Of a stretch of DNA of 64,000 bases, positions 36,126-44,727 are shown piece after piece (position 1 is the stretch's first letter; every line of letters starts with the position of its first letter). A program made the position numbers and the translations under genes. The stretch spans positions 1 through 64,000 of the forward strand of contig DDUL01000007.1 of NCBI GenBank assembly GCA_002344785.1, read 5' to 3'. The notes under the pieces were generated by a model that was not told the DNA's origin, ran no database searches, and saw only the letters and a list, made by a program, of their open reading frames with translations. Source of the DNA: Bdellovibrionaceae bacterium UBA2339 (lineage in GTDB: Bacteria; Bdellovibrionota; Bdellovibrionia; Bdellovibrionales; JAMPXM01).

Positions 36126-37319
36126 TTATTCGGCGTCAGGAGCCACAGTAGGTCCTGCCGGTCGCGGCACCGGACTTGGCTGCGCCGGCGGCGCCGGCGA
36201 AGCGCTCGGAGTCGGCGAAGCACTGGGAGCGGGCGTCGCACTGGGAGCGGGCGAAGCGCTCGGAGTTGCGGCGACGGGTGCTAACGGTTCATCAACGTCC
36301 GCACCGGGAGTCGGCGAAGGTTGGGGTGTTGCGCCGACGCTCGGAGCTGGCGCGGCGGCGGGACTTCCCTGGCAGATCGGTCGATAGAGTTCTTCCAGAT
36401 CTTGAGGTTGCAGCTTGGCTTGCGCGAAGAATTCTTGCGCGCTGGTGGCCTTAAACACGGCGGCGGTTTTCCCCGCCGCGGCGTTTTGCGGCTGAGCTCG
36501 CGATGCGCAGTCTCGACCCGAAGTGAAGCCTAAGTTTTCCGATAAGCGAAGCGCGAGCTGAGCGCAGAACGCCTGATGCACATTGAAATCCGTCTGCGTG
36601 AGTGAGCCCGAAGCGACAGCCTCTGGCTCATCGGCCAAGCGAAGGCCTGTGTCGGTGACCTCAAAGTCAATGATGCTTTGCACGCGCGTGCCGCGAACTC
36701 GATCCGTGGCTCCTGCGGCTTCGACGACTGCGGGTGAATCCAGTTGATCAATGTCAGCGCGGAACATTCGGAAGCCAAATTCGACGCGCACGCCAGAGCG
36801 ACGAAACACCGATGTGATCGCCGGTCGGCAAATGTTGTTCACAAAACGCACCACTTCGCCCTGCTGTTCAGCGGTGATGGCCGTCTGCCCGGCGGCGACA
36901 ACCTGTCTCAGGGCCACAGCCTGACGAATCGAAATACGACCTTCAGCATGTTGAGCTTGATAGCGAGGACGAAGCATTCGATCCGACAACTGCCCGTCGG
37001 CTGTGCGACGGCACACAGGCCGCGCCTCGCCTTCGAGAGTTTTGAATTGTGCGGAAAGAGAGCGTCGAGCGCACTCGGAAAGGGCCTTCTCGGATTCTGT
37101 TTGTGGGGCGATTCGAACTGGCACTGATGAATCTTGGGGCTTACCACATCCCATCATGATTCCGGCCATGAAGCTCGAACCTGCAACGAGCCAAAACCAA
37201 CGCCGATTCAATTGCCGACGCGTGAGTCGCGTGCGGCGAACTGGTCCTCGATGGGCTGTGTGTGAACCTGAATTTGACGCTGGCTCAGACGCTGGCTTTG
37301 AATTGAGATCCGACGACAT
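36126..37319 (-). CDS. Lipoprotein with Pro/Ser/Ala-rich tail
   Basis: A 397-residue lipoprotein. An Arg-rich N-terminus (RRTRLTRRQLNRR) precedes the hydrophobic segment and lipobox GIMMGC. The mature part (to about residue 320) has six or more cysteines and no recognised domain; the last 80 residues are PSPTPAPSAS-type low complexity, like the tail of the Ig-like lipoprotein in the Glt-like operon. GGAGGACC ahead of the ATG at 37319 decides the start against an open frame further upstream. Confidence 0.65.
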   Translation of the reverse strand: MSSDLNSKPASEPASNSGSHTAHRGPVRRTRLTRRQLNRRWFWLVAGSSFMAGIMMGCGKPQDSSVPVRIAPQTESEKALSECARRSLSAQFKTLEGEARPVCRRTADGQLSDRMLRPRYQAQHAEGRISIRQAVALRQVVAAGQTAITAEQQGEVVRFVNNICRPAITSVFRRSGVRVEFGFRMFRADIDQLDSPAVVEAAGATDRVRGTRVQSIIDFEVTDTGLRLADEPEAVASGSLTQTDFNVHQAFCAQLALRLSENLGFTSGRDCASRAQPQNAAAGKTAAVFKATSAQEFFAQAKLQPQDLEELYRPICQGSPAAAPAPSVGATPQPSPTPGADVDEPLAPVAATPSASPAPSATPAPSASPTPSASPAPPAQPSPVPRPAGPTVAPDAE

Positions 37320-37722
37320 GGCAGGTCCTCCAAGGTCAACACGGGCAAGGTCAACAAGCGATCTCCGGAAGCCTCTTTGGCTTCCCTCGAATACAGCTCG
37401 CCATACCCAGCAATAAGACCTAGCAATAAGCGCGCAACCTTCGTCCATTACCCCCAAGGCTTACCTCAACTTCGCGACCAATAGGCTGCACGCGGCTCAG
37501 CCATTATGTGCGTCGGGGGCCATTCACCCGGCCAATGTGCGCAGGAAACCGCCAATTTTTGTCACCGATTTTGCGCAGTAAGCCCGCCGCTCAACTGAGT
37601 GGAATCAACGCAAGGCTTTCGGTGCAAAATCAGCTGTTTTCGCCTCACAAGCTTTTGACTGACACTATGCGCTTAGGCGAGCGTCGAGAGCTTAGGCCGA
37701 GTCGAATCTCGAAGGAGCGATT
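37320..37722 (+). other. Divergent intergenic region
   Basis: About 400 bases between divergent genes. It should contain two promoters. A TTGACT occurs at 37655-37660, but no -10 element at the proper spacing; nothing else stands out. Confidence 0.35.
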
Positions 37723-39102
37723 ATGTTCCACACGTCCAAGTTGTCCCCGAGTCGTTTGCCTGCTTTGCGTGAACTTCCCGCCGAAGCCGGCTTTCAAGCC
37801 GGCGATGTGCTGGTGGTGTTCGGTGAATTGTTCGCGCGCGGCTATGCCAACGGCATCGTCGACGAGGCCACACGACGTGGATTGAAAGTGATTCGCTCAA
37901 CCGTGGGACGCCGAACTCCCGAGGGCGAACTTCGCGCCCTCACCAGCGATGAGCTTGCGTCTCAACCCCAGCCCTTCATCAATGTGCCGCTCGAAGCCGG
38001 ATTTGATTTGGAGAGCATTGAAGTTGGCGACACAGGTTCGGCGCGCACGGCGGTGAGCTTGTTTGATGGCGTGAAACTCAGCGATTGGATTCAGGCCAAA
38101 GTTGATCTGCAAGCTCTGGAACGCGCACGCGATCGCGGTCGAGCTCGCTTCCGCGATCAAGTCCGACGCTACATGCGTGAGCTGAAAACTCATATTGCGC
38201 CGGGAAAGAATGTGATCTTCTGCCACACGATGGCCGGCGGTGTGCCGCGCACGAAAGTGATCATGCCGGTGATGAATCGCGTCTTTAAAGGCCAGGGTGA
38301 TCGCCACGTCTCATCGCAAGCACTCTATGAATCCGACTTGGGTCGATTTGCACTGATGAATTTTGATGAGGTCACAGCTGAGACCTTCAAAGTCCTGATC
38401 GAAGAAAGTGCGGCCTTGCGAAGCGAGATCGAAAAGTCCGGCGGACGCGCTTCCTATCTCGCCTTCGGCTATCACGGTACAGAAATTCTGACGAAGGGTC
38501 AGATGCGTTGGCAAACCTACACGCCGTACTTTCAAGGCTGGGCCAAGATGAAGCTTGAGGATTACGCCGCCGAAGCGCAGGCCCAGGGCCATCGCGCTTG
38601 CGTCTACAATTGCCCGGAGATCCTCACCAACTCTTCATCGATTTTCATCGGTGTCGAAGTTTCGCTCTACCCGCTTTTGGGTGCGCTTCGAAATTCTTTG
38701 CGCTCAGCTGAAGGGCTTGGAAAAAAGCGAATTGAGACAATCTTGCAAGAGGCCACACAACTTGTGAAACCCGAGTTTCGCGAAAGTCAGGCCTTCATCG
38801 ATAAGATTCAGGAGTTTGTGGATGCCTATGTTTCAAGTGAGGTCATTCAACGACACTCTGAATTTGCCAAGTGGCCGCAGGCGAGCGAGCTCAAGCAAAT
38901 GGAGAAGATGCTGAGTGCCAGCGAAGAGCTGTTTGCATTGAATGCCGATGAGAAACAGCCGATGACAAGTCTCCTCAGCGAACAAGTCTTTCGCGCCACG
39001 GGTGCGCTCATGTTTCACGACGCTTGGACTTGCTCACGTCCGGTGGTGTGGCTGGGTCATGACGCCATGGCCTCGGCCTTGGCTTCAGGAAGAACGCTTT
39101 GA
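37723..39102 (+). CDS. Unrecognised 459-residue protein, possibly oxidoreductase-like
   Basis: Soluble cytoplasmic protein with a Rossmann-like opening (GDVLVVFGELFARGYANGIVDEATRRG) followed by STVGRR, which suggests a nucleotide or NAD(P)-binding N-domain. Conserved-looking later stretches are FCHTMAGGVPRTKV, AFGYHGTEIL, YNCPEIL and the C-terminal MFHDAWTCSRP. It loosely resembles proteins annotated as FabMG-type enoyl-ACP reductases, but I recall that family only poorly and do not assert it. AAGGAGCG precedes the ATG. Its stop overlaps the TTG start of the hydrolase gene that follows. Confidence 0.7.
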   Translation: MFHTSKLSPSRLPALRELPAEAGFQAGDVLVVFGELFARGYANGIVDEATRRGLKVIRSTVGRRTPEGELRALTSDELASQPQPFINVPLEAGFDLESIEVGDTGSARTAVSLFDGVKLSDWIQAKVDLQALERARDRGRARFRDQVRRYMRELKTHIAPGKNVIFCHTMAGGVPRTKVIMPVMNRVFKGQGDRHVSSQALYESDLGRFALMNFDEVTAETFKVLIEESAALRSEIEKSGGRASYLAFGYHGTEILTKGQMRWQTYTPYFQGWAKMKLEDYAAEAQAQGHRACVYNCPEILTNSSSIFIGVEVSLYPLLGALRNSLRSAEGLGKKRIETILQEATQLVKPEFRESQAFIDKIQEFVDAYVSSEVIQRHSEFAKWPQASELKQMEKMLSASEELFALNADEKQPMTSLLSEQVFRATGALMFHDAWTCSRPVVWLGHDAMASALASGRTL

Positions 39103-39935
39103 GTCTCGAACGCGGCTTTTCACTGAATTTGGCAGGGCATCGTTTTGTCGGTTATTCATTAGCCGGCATCACCACTTCCATCGGCGTGCCTGAAGCGCAA
39201 ATTCTCTTTGACGTGGGCCAAGGTTTACCTTGGCAGGTTGGATTCTCGAATATCGCGCTCACCCACGCCCATATGGATCACGCTTCGGGACTGCCGTACT
39301 TGATTTCGCAAAAATCCATGCAGCGTCGACCCACGCCTGTGGTGTACATGCCCGAGTCGGCGCTGGATCCTTTCCACCGCATGATGAAGATCTGGCACGA
39401 GATTGATCAGTTCGAATACGAGTTGGACTTTCGCGCCGCCAAAGCCGGCGAGAGCTATGACCTAGGGCAAGGCTACAAGCTGCAACCGTTTCCGACATTT
39501 CATCGCGTGCCCTCGTTGGGATATTCACTCATCAAACAACGTAAGCGTCTGAAGTCCGAGTGGAGCCAGGCGACGCCGCAAGAACTTTCGCAAAAGCGAC
39601 GCGAGGGTGTTGAGCTCGACGAGTACTACGACGAAAATTTGCTTTCGTTCACAGGCGACACGCGGATTGAGTTTTTGCAATCGTCCATGGCGCGAAGTTC
39701 GAAGTGTTTGTTCATGGAAGTCACTTACTGGGATGAGCGAAAGAGCGTCGCAAACGCTCGTGAATGGGGTCACATTCACTTCGACGAATTTTTGAAGGCC
39801 CTTCCGCAAATCGAATCTTCGCACATTGTGCTCATCCACGCATCCAGCCGCTACACAACTCGGGAACTGATGGATCACCTGCGCGCCCGCGTTCCCGAGC
39901 ATGAGCAAACTCGAATCACGCTGTGGCCTCGTTAA
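39099..39935 (+). CDS. RNase Z-like metallo-beta-lactamase-fold hydrolase
   Basis: A 278-residue MBL-fold enzyme with the zinc motif THAHMDH, a second ligand set in FTGDTRIEF, then EVTYWDE and HIH, and a late IHASSRYT..E that matches the RNase Z/ElaC group. The family covers tRNA 3' processing and other phosphodiesterase activities; it is not close enough to ElaC to assign tRNA processing with confidence. It starts with TTG, overlapping the preceding stop (TTGA), so the two proteins are likely partners. Confidence 0.78.
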   Translation: MSLERGFSLNLAGHRFVGYSLAGITTSIGVPEAQILFDVGQGLPWQVGFSNIALTHAHMDHASGLPYLISQKSMQRRPTPVVYMPESALDPFHRMMKIWHEIDQFEYELDFRAAKAGESYDLGQGYKLQPFPTFHRVPSLGYSLIKQRKRLKSEWSQATPQELSQKRREGVELDEYYDENLLSFTGDTRIEFLQSSMARSSKCLFMEVTYWDERKSVANAREWGHIHFDEFLKALPQIESSHIVLIHASSRYTTRELMDHLRARVPEHEQTRITLWPR

Positions 39936-40123
39936 AGTTCTAAAGCACCAGTCTCACTTTGAGACACTCATCCCGCCTCACCGCACAGGTCGTGGCCGCC
40001 TCCCGCTTGTGGTTTAGGTTTCACTTCGTTTCTGCCGATAAGACTAAAGTTGGGCTGAGTTCCCAACGCACGCTGATCTATGGAGTCGGCGCAGAACGTT
40101 TGCGGCAATTTTGGAGTGGTGCC

Positions 40124-40609
40124 ATGTCACTGATGGCGAGATTTCGAAAAAATGGCGGCCTAGGACAAATGCTGGCGATGCTCGAGTCATCGACTCCTGA
40201 GCGGCAAAAGCATTTGCTTCGATCACTGCAACACGAGGATCCGAGCCTCGCGGCCCTACTTAGGACCAAGGTCCTGAATGTTGAGCGCGTGGCGCGCTGG
40301 CCTCAGGCTGTGTTGAGACAAATTGCCCTCACACTCGACGATGCGACTTGTCGGGGAATCGCGAGTGCCTTGCAAGAGGCCGCTGATCCCCAACTCCAGC
40401 GCCATTGGCTCGAGGCCCTTGATCCGTTTCGACGGCCCAAGATTGAAGCTGCGGCGTTTTCGCCAGAGCTGATGGATGCCGCACGTTTTCAACTCTTCGC
40501 TCGAGTTCGCGAGCTGGAGCGCACAGGCGAAATCAAACTTGCCGACTTCGACCCCGGTGCCAAGCTCGATGAGCTGACGATCCCCCATTCTTCTTCTCGA
40601 GTTGCGTGA
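40124..40609 (+). CDS. Orphan FliG-like protein
   Basis: A 161-residue soluble protein resembling the middle of the flagellar rotor protein FliG: an armadillo-like helical layout with LRTKVLNVERVA.W (cf. I..KMFTFEDL), RQIALTLDDATCRGIASALQEA (cf. the ALKGA region), and the closing A..QLFARVRELERTGEIKL that matches the FliG linker helix. The charged C-terminal torque helix is absent, and no other flagellar gene is near. I chose the ATG at 40124 (GGAG eight bases upstream) over an open frame from 39959. It could work in a non-flagellar ring or be a remnant. Confidence 0.6.
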   Translation: MSLMARFRKNGGLGQMLAMLESSTPERQKHLLRSLQHEDPSLAALLRTKVLNVERVARWPQAVLRQIALTLDDATCRGIASALQEAADPQLQRHWLEALDPFRRPKIEAAAFSPELMDAARFQLFARVRELERTGEIKLADFDPGAKLDELTIPHSSSRVA

Positions 40610-40705
40610 CACGACCTCCTCGTGCGCCCTAGGATTCTGAAGTGGTCCAGTGCAACTGGTGCCGCTGAAGCTTGTGACAGAATCCACGACCGGAGGAAGC
40701 CCTTC

Positions 40706-41968
40706 ATGAAAACGCCCGTTACTCTGATTCGTTTGGCCGTGGGCCGATCGGCGCACTCGGTGCGCCACCGCTTAAGTATTGCCCTTGGTTTCAGCTCAAT
40801 TGCCATTTTGGCGATGCTGATCATCGGCTGCGAATCCGCGCATAAAGACGCCAAGAGTTCATCTCCGAATTCAACTTCAAAGCCCTCGGGCGAGTGGTCG
40901 GAGAGAATGCAAGAGCTTTCACAGTCGCTCACGCAGCTTCTTCCGCTGGTCGCCGATCATCGTGCGTTCAATGATCCCGCCAAGGCCGATTTGGTGCAGA
41001 ACTCGATGAGCCAGCTGAAAGCCATGGCCCATCAAGTGAAAAAAGGCAGCAAGCCGTCGAGCGATCCCGCTTTCACGCCCATTGCGGAAATGCTGGACGA
41101 GGACTTGGCACGAGCCATCGTCGCCTTCCAAAGCGGAAATCGCGATTATGCTCGCCTCACCCTGCGCGAATCCATGAGCTATTGCATCCAATGCCACACG
41201 CAAGCTGCAGGTGGACCTGATTTCTCAGGTCGATCCGCGCTGGCGATCAACACCGATAACTTTTCGCCGCTCGCTCGCGGCGATTATTTCGCGGCGACTC
41301 GCCAATTCGATGATGCGCTCAAGTCTTACATTGCGGGCGTGAAAGATCGGCAATTTGCCAAGGATGATTTGTTTGCTTGGGAGAAGGCGGCGCGAAGCGC
41401 GCTGGCTCTGAGCGTTCGCTACAAAGAAAGCCCGACGCATGCGCGCGAAGTCGTCAAAGCGATTCAAGGAAACTCGCAGACGCCGCCTTCGCTGAAGGAC
41501 AGTGCGCGCGCGTGGATGCAATCGATTGATAAATGGGAGCGAGAAAAGGAACCCGACAGTCGTCTTGAGCGCGCGGATCGTCTCTTGAAGGAAGCCGAGA
41601 AGCGAGCTTCTTCAGCCACAGAGCGCGGCCAAGACCTTCTCTATCTTCGCGCCAGTGCGGATCTCCACCAATGGCTCTCGACGCACCCTGAACCGAATGC
41701 GGCTCGCGCCAAGGCGCTGCTGATGGCGGGCAAGGCGGCCGAGGCCTCGCGCGATATGAATTTCTGGACGCTGCACGAACGCTACTACGAGATGTGCATT
41801 CACACGCTGCCAAATTCAGTCATGGCTCGCGAGTGCTATAAGTATCTCGAAGAAAGCGTGAAGCTGGGGTACACAGGATCTTCCGGCGTGCATATGCCGC
41901 GCGAAGAAGCCGATCGCCTCAAGAGCTTGCGTGCGAAGGCCATGGGAGAAAACACCAAGGCGAAGTGA
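40706..41968 (+). CDS. Cytochrome c-like lipoprotein with one CxxCH
   Basis: A 420-residue lipoprotein (lipobox LIIGC) with a single haem c motif, CIQCH, at about residue 160, inside a helical N-terminal domain resembling soluble cytochrome domains (TLRESMSYCIQCHTQAAGGPDFSG). The C-terminal half is helical with TPR-like character (ARAKALLMAGKAAEASRDM). The GGAGGAAG site ahead of the ATG at 40706 sets the start. Periplasmic electron transfer or haem sensing is possible; no oxidase genes are adjacent. Confidence 0.78.
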   Translation: MKTPVTLIRLAVGRSAHSVRHRLSIALGFSSIAILAMLIIGCESAHKDAKSSSPNSTSKPSGEWSERMQELSQSLTQLLPLVADHRAFNDPAKADLVQNSMSQLKAMAHQVKKGSKPSSDPAFTPIAEMLDEDLARAIVAFQSGNRDYARLTLRESMSYCIQCHTQAAGGPDFSGRSALAINTDNFSPLARGDYFAATRQFDDALKSYIAGVKDRQFAKDDLFAWEKAARSALALSVRYKESPTHAREVVKAIQGNSQTPPSLKDSARAWMQSIDKWEREKEPDSRLERADRLLKEAEKRASSATERGQDLLYLRASADLHQWLSTHPEPNAARAKALLMAGKAAEASRDMNFWTLHERYYEMCIHTLPNSVMARECYKYLEESVKLGYTGSSGVHMPREEADRLKSLRAKAMGENTKAK

Positions 41969-41998
41969 TGGCCGTTGGCCCAATGGACGGAAGACTCT

Positions 41999-43201
41999 AT
42001 GAGCATAAACGCCTGGGACCGCGAGAAGCTGTTGTTTGATGGCGATGCTTACTTTGAGTCTTTGCTGCAGGCTTGGTCCACGGCCCGAACCAGCATCGAC
42101 TTTGAGACTTATATTTTCGATATCGACCCCATTGGCGCACGTGTTGAAACCGCACTTATACAAGCGGCACGACGAGGAGTTCGCGTGCGCTTGTTGGTCG
42201 ATGGCATTGGCGCGCGCGCTTGGTGGGAAGAACGGGCCGAAGCTCTCATTCGTGAAGGTATTGAAGTTCGCGTCTACCATCCTCTCATTATGGGTGAGGT
42301 CTGGGCCCGTGTGCGAGCGAGATTCACGCAAGGCCGCTGGCCATGGGCCCACGTGCTACCGCGAGCGCGCGAACCCAAATCCGGCTACCGGCTCTCCTTT
42401 TTGCGACGACTGAATCGCCGAAATCACCGGAAAGTCAGCGTCATTGATGAGGAGATCGCTTTTGTGGGATCGATCAACGTCAGTCGCACACACTGTGCGG
42501 AGTTCATGGGGCAAGCCGCCTGGCGCGATACGGCGGTTGAGTTGCAAGGCATGGCCATCGCCGACCTTCGCGATGCCTTTGACCATGCGTGGAACAGATC
42601 TCCTCAGCGAAATGAAATTCGCCTGCGCCCCCGACTCAAATTTCGCTTTCCACGTCGGACCAAGACCCGCAATTCACCCGTGGGGCTCAATTTCACGCGC
42701 CGACTGCGACGCAATCACCGCATGAAATTTGCCGAACGATTGGATCGGGCCCAGCACCGCATCTTCATTGAAAACGCCTATCTTGCCCCGACAGGCAATG
42801 TCTCGCGTCGCCTCGCCAAGGCGGCAAAGCGAGGCGTTGATGTGCGTATCATCGTACCTTCAAGAAGTGACGTCTGGTTCATGCTGTTCATCGCCCGAGC
42901 CCACTATCGTCGGTTACTGAAGGCCGGCGTGCGAATCTTTGAATACCAACCCCGCTTTTTGCACGCCAAGAGCTTGGTGATCGATGACACCGCCGTCATC
43001 GGCAGCTCGAATCTCAATCGAAGAAGTCTTCTGCATGATTTGGAAGTCGACGTCCTGCTTTCGCGATCTGAGAGCATCACGCAGCTTGTGCAGAGCTTTG
43101 AGCGGGATCAATCCCAGAGTATTGAAATTTTCAACCGTGGAACAATTGTCGGATCACGACTTGGTCGACTTCTCTCGGCGTTTTTTCGATACTGGGTCTA
43201 A
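41999..43201 (+). CDS. clsB: Cardiolipin synthase ClsB-like phospholipase D-family protein
   Basis: A 400-residue phosphatidyltransferase-type PLD enzyme. Both HKD halves are present: NHRKVSVIDEEIAFVGSIN in the first and LHAKSLVIDDTAVIGSSNLN in the second. There is no N-terminal membrane helix, as in ClsB rather than ClsA. It is followed at once by an endonuclease/exonuclease/phosphatase-family gene, matching the E. coli ybhO(clsB)-ybhP order. The ATG at 41999 with GGAAG ahead is preferred over an upstream TTG. Confidence 0.88.
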   Translation: MSINAWDREKLLFDGDAYFESLLQAWSTARTSIDFETYIFDIDPIGARVETALIQAARRGVRVRLLVDGIGARAWWEERAEALIREGIEVRVYHPLIMGEVWARVRARFTQGRWPWAHVLPRAREPKSGYRLSFLRRLNRRNHRKVSVIDEEIAFVGSINVSRTHCAEFMGQAAWRDTAVELQGMAIADLRDAFDHAWNRSPQRNEIRLRPRLKFRFPRRTKTRNSPVGLNFTRRLRRNHRMKFAERLDRAQHRIFIENAYLAPTGNVSRRLAKAAKRGVDVRIIVPSRSDVWFMLFIARAHYRRLLKAGVRIFEYQPRFLHAKSLVIDDTAVIGSSNLNRRSLLHDLEVDVLLSRSESITQLVQSFERDQSQSIEIFNRGTIVGSRLGRLLSAFFRYWV

Positions 43202-43202
43202 C

Positions 43203-43937
43203 GTGGCCCTTAAAATCTTCAGTTACAATATTCATAAAGGCTTCAACTTCACCCAGCGCTTCGTGCTGGCTGGAATCCGCGAAATCATCCGCGCCGAGAA
43301 CGCGGACGTGGTCTTTCTGCAAGAGGTGCTCGGCGACCACCGTCGGCATGGACGCACGCTGCAAAGCTGGAAGGGATCGCAATTCGAATTTCTGGCCGAC
43401 GAGATCTGGCCGCACTTCGCGTATGGGAAAAACGCCGTTTACACGCAAGGGCATCACGGCAATGCCATCTTGTCTCGCCTGCCGATTCTCAGCTCAGAAA
43501 ATATCGACATCTCCAATCATCGACTCGAGCGACGAGGCATTCTGCACGCTTGTATCGAGTATGAGGGCCAGCCCTTGCACCTTTTGAATGTGCATTTAGA
43601 CCTGACGGACCGAGGCCGCGCCCGGCAGTTTCAGAGGATTCGCGAGAGAATCCAGCAGCACATCCCGCAAAACGAAGCCCTCATATTGGCAGGCGATTTC
43701 AATGATTGGCGAGAAAAAGCCACTCGCTTTTTCGCCGACGAGGCGGACCTTCAGGAAGTCTTTTGGGAGAGCTTCGGTGCTCACGCCAAAAGCTTTCCCA
43801 GTTTTCGGCCGACTTTTTGTTTGGATCGAATCTATGTTCGCGGCTTGGAGATCGTCGGCGCGACGGCTCACAGTGGCGCACCCTGGTCGAAACTGAGTGA
43901 TCACACCGCCCTCTCCGCACAAGTCCGGCGCCCCTGA
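43203..43937 (+). CDS. Endonuclease/exonuclease/phosphatase family protein (YbhP-like)
   Basis: A 244-residue metal-dependent phosphodiesterase/phosphatase of the EEP fold: SYNIHKG at the start, FLQEV with the metal-binding Glu, HHGNAILSR, GDFNDW, and the terminal SDH motif. It starts with GTG one base after the clsB stop; the frame is open further upstream inside clsB but only the GTG gives the standard N-terminus. The conserved clsB-ybhP pairing suggests a lipid-related role; substrate unknown. Confidence 0.85.
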   Translation: MALKIFSYNIHKGFNFTQRFVLAGIREIIRAENADVVFLQEVLGDHRRHGRTLQSWKGSQFEFLADEIWPHFAYGKNAVYTQGHHGNAILSRLPILSSENIDISNHRLERRGILHACIEYEGQPLHLLNVHLDLTDRGRARQFQRIRERIQQHIPQNEALILAGDFNDWREKATRFFADEADLQEVFWESFGAHAKSFPSFRPTFCLDRIYVRGLEIVGATAHSGAPWSKLSDHTALSAQVRRP

Positions 43938-44038
43938 ATCCAATCTGAGCCGCAATCCGAAGAAGCGTCGACAGCCTCGGTGTTTTCCAATATGTTGGGT
44001 CCGAACTTTCCGTGATCGTTCATTTGAGGTGCGCGAGA

Positions 44039-44704
44039 ATGAAGGCAGCAGATCAAGACAGTCTCTATGACCCCTCACAAGCGATTAAACTTGTTCTCAC
44101 TGGGGGGCCCTCAGGCGGCAAAACCACGCTGGCGCAAGCCATTCAGCGTGAATATGGCGATCAAGTCGTCATCGTCCCGGAAGCGGCTTCCATTCTTTGG
44201 AGCGGAGGCTGGCCGCGGCGGACAAATCGCGAAGGCGTTCGTCATCAACAGCGTGCGATCTATTATATTCAAAGAGAGATGGAGCAATTGATCGCAACGG
44301 AAAACGCGCATCGACTTCTCATCTGTGATCGAGGCTCCTTGGACGGCTTGGCGTATTGGCCGGATCGCGACGACCCATTTGCTTACTTGAAAAGCCTCAA
44401 CACCAAGCTGGAGGACGAGGTCAATCGCTACGACTGGGTCCTGCATCTGGACACACCTCGGGCATCGGGCTACGACACCAGCAACCCGCTTCGCAATGAA
44501 TCCCACGAAGAAGCCCTCAAGCTCAACGATCGAATTCGCGAAGCTTGGAACCACCACCCCCGACGATTTGTGGTCGGCAACACTCCCTCGGGAAAGTTCG
44601 TTGATAAGCTCACCTGCGCACTTTATGTGATCGAGAACATTCTGAAAGGCGAAGCCTTCGATGTGATCAATGAGGGAATGATTCGCTTGCGCGACGCCCA
44701 CTGA
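44039..44704 (+). CDS. P-loop ATPase of the AAA_28/TTD14-like type
   Basis: A 221-residue cytoplasmic nucleotide-binding protein. The Walker A is GGPSGGKTT near residue 25, followed by the family's PEAAS motif, a DRG (Walker B-like LLICDRGSLDG), and a C-terminal DTP region. It resembles the kinase-like AAA_28 domain seen in NadR-type and TTD14 proteins; substrate unknown. Start at the ATG 44039 with GAGG upstream, rather than an earlier GTG. Confidence 0.72.
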   Translation: MKAADQDSLYDPSQAIKLVLTGGPSGGKTTLAQAIQREYGDQVVIVPEAASILWSGGWPRRTNREGVRHQQRAIYYIQREMEQLIATENAHRLLICDRGSLDGLAYWPDRDDPFAYLKSLNTKLEDEVNRYDWVLHLDTPRASGYDTSNPLRNESHEEALKLNDRIREAWNHHPRRFVVGNTPSGKFVDKLTCALYVIENILKGEAFDVINEGMIRLRDAH

Positions 44705-44727
44705 TCGCCTTTGCGAACGGTCTGAAA

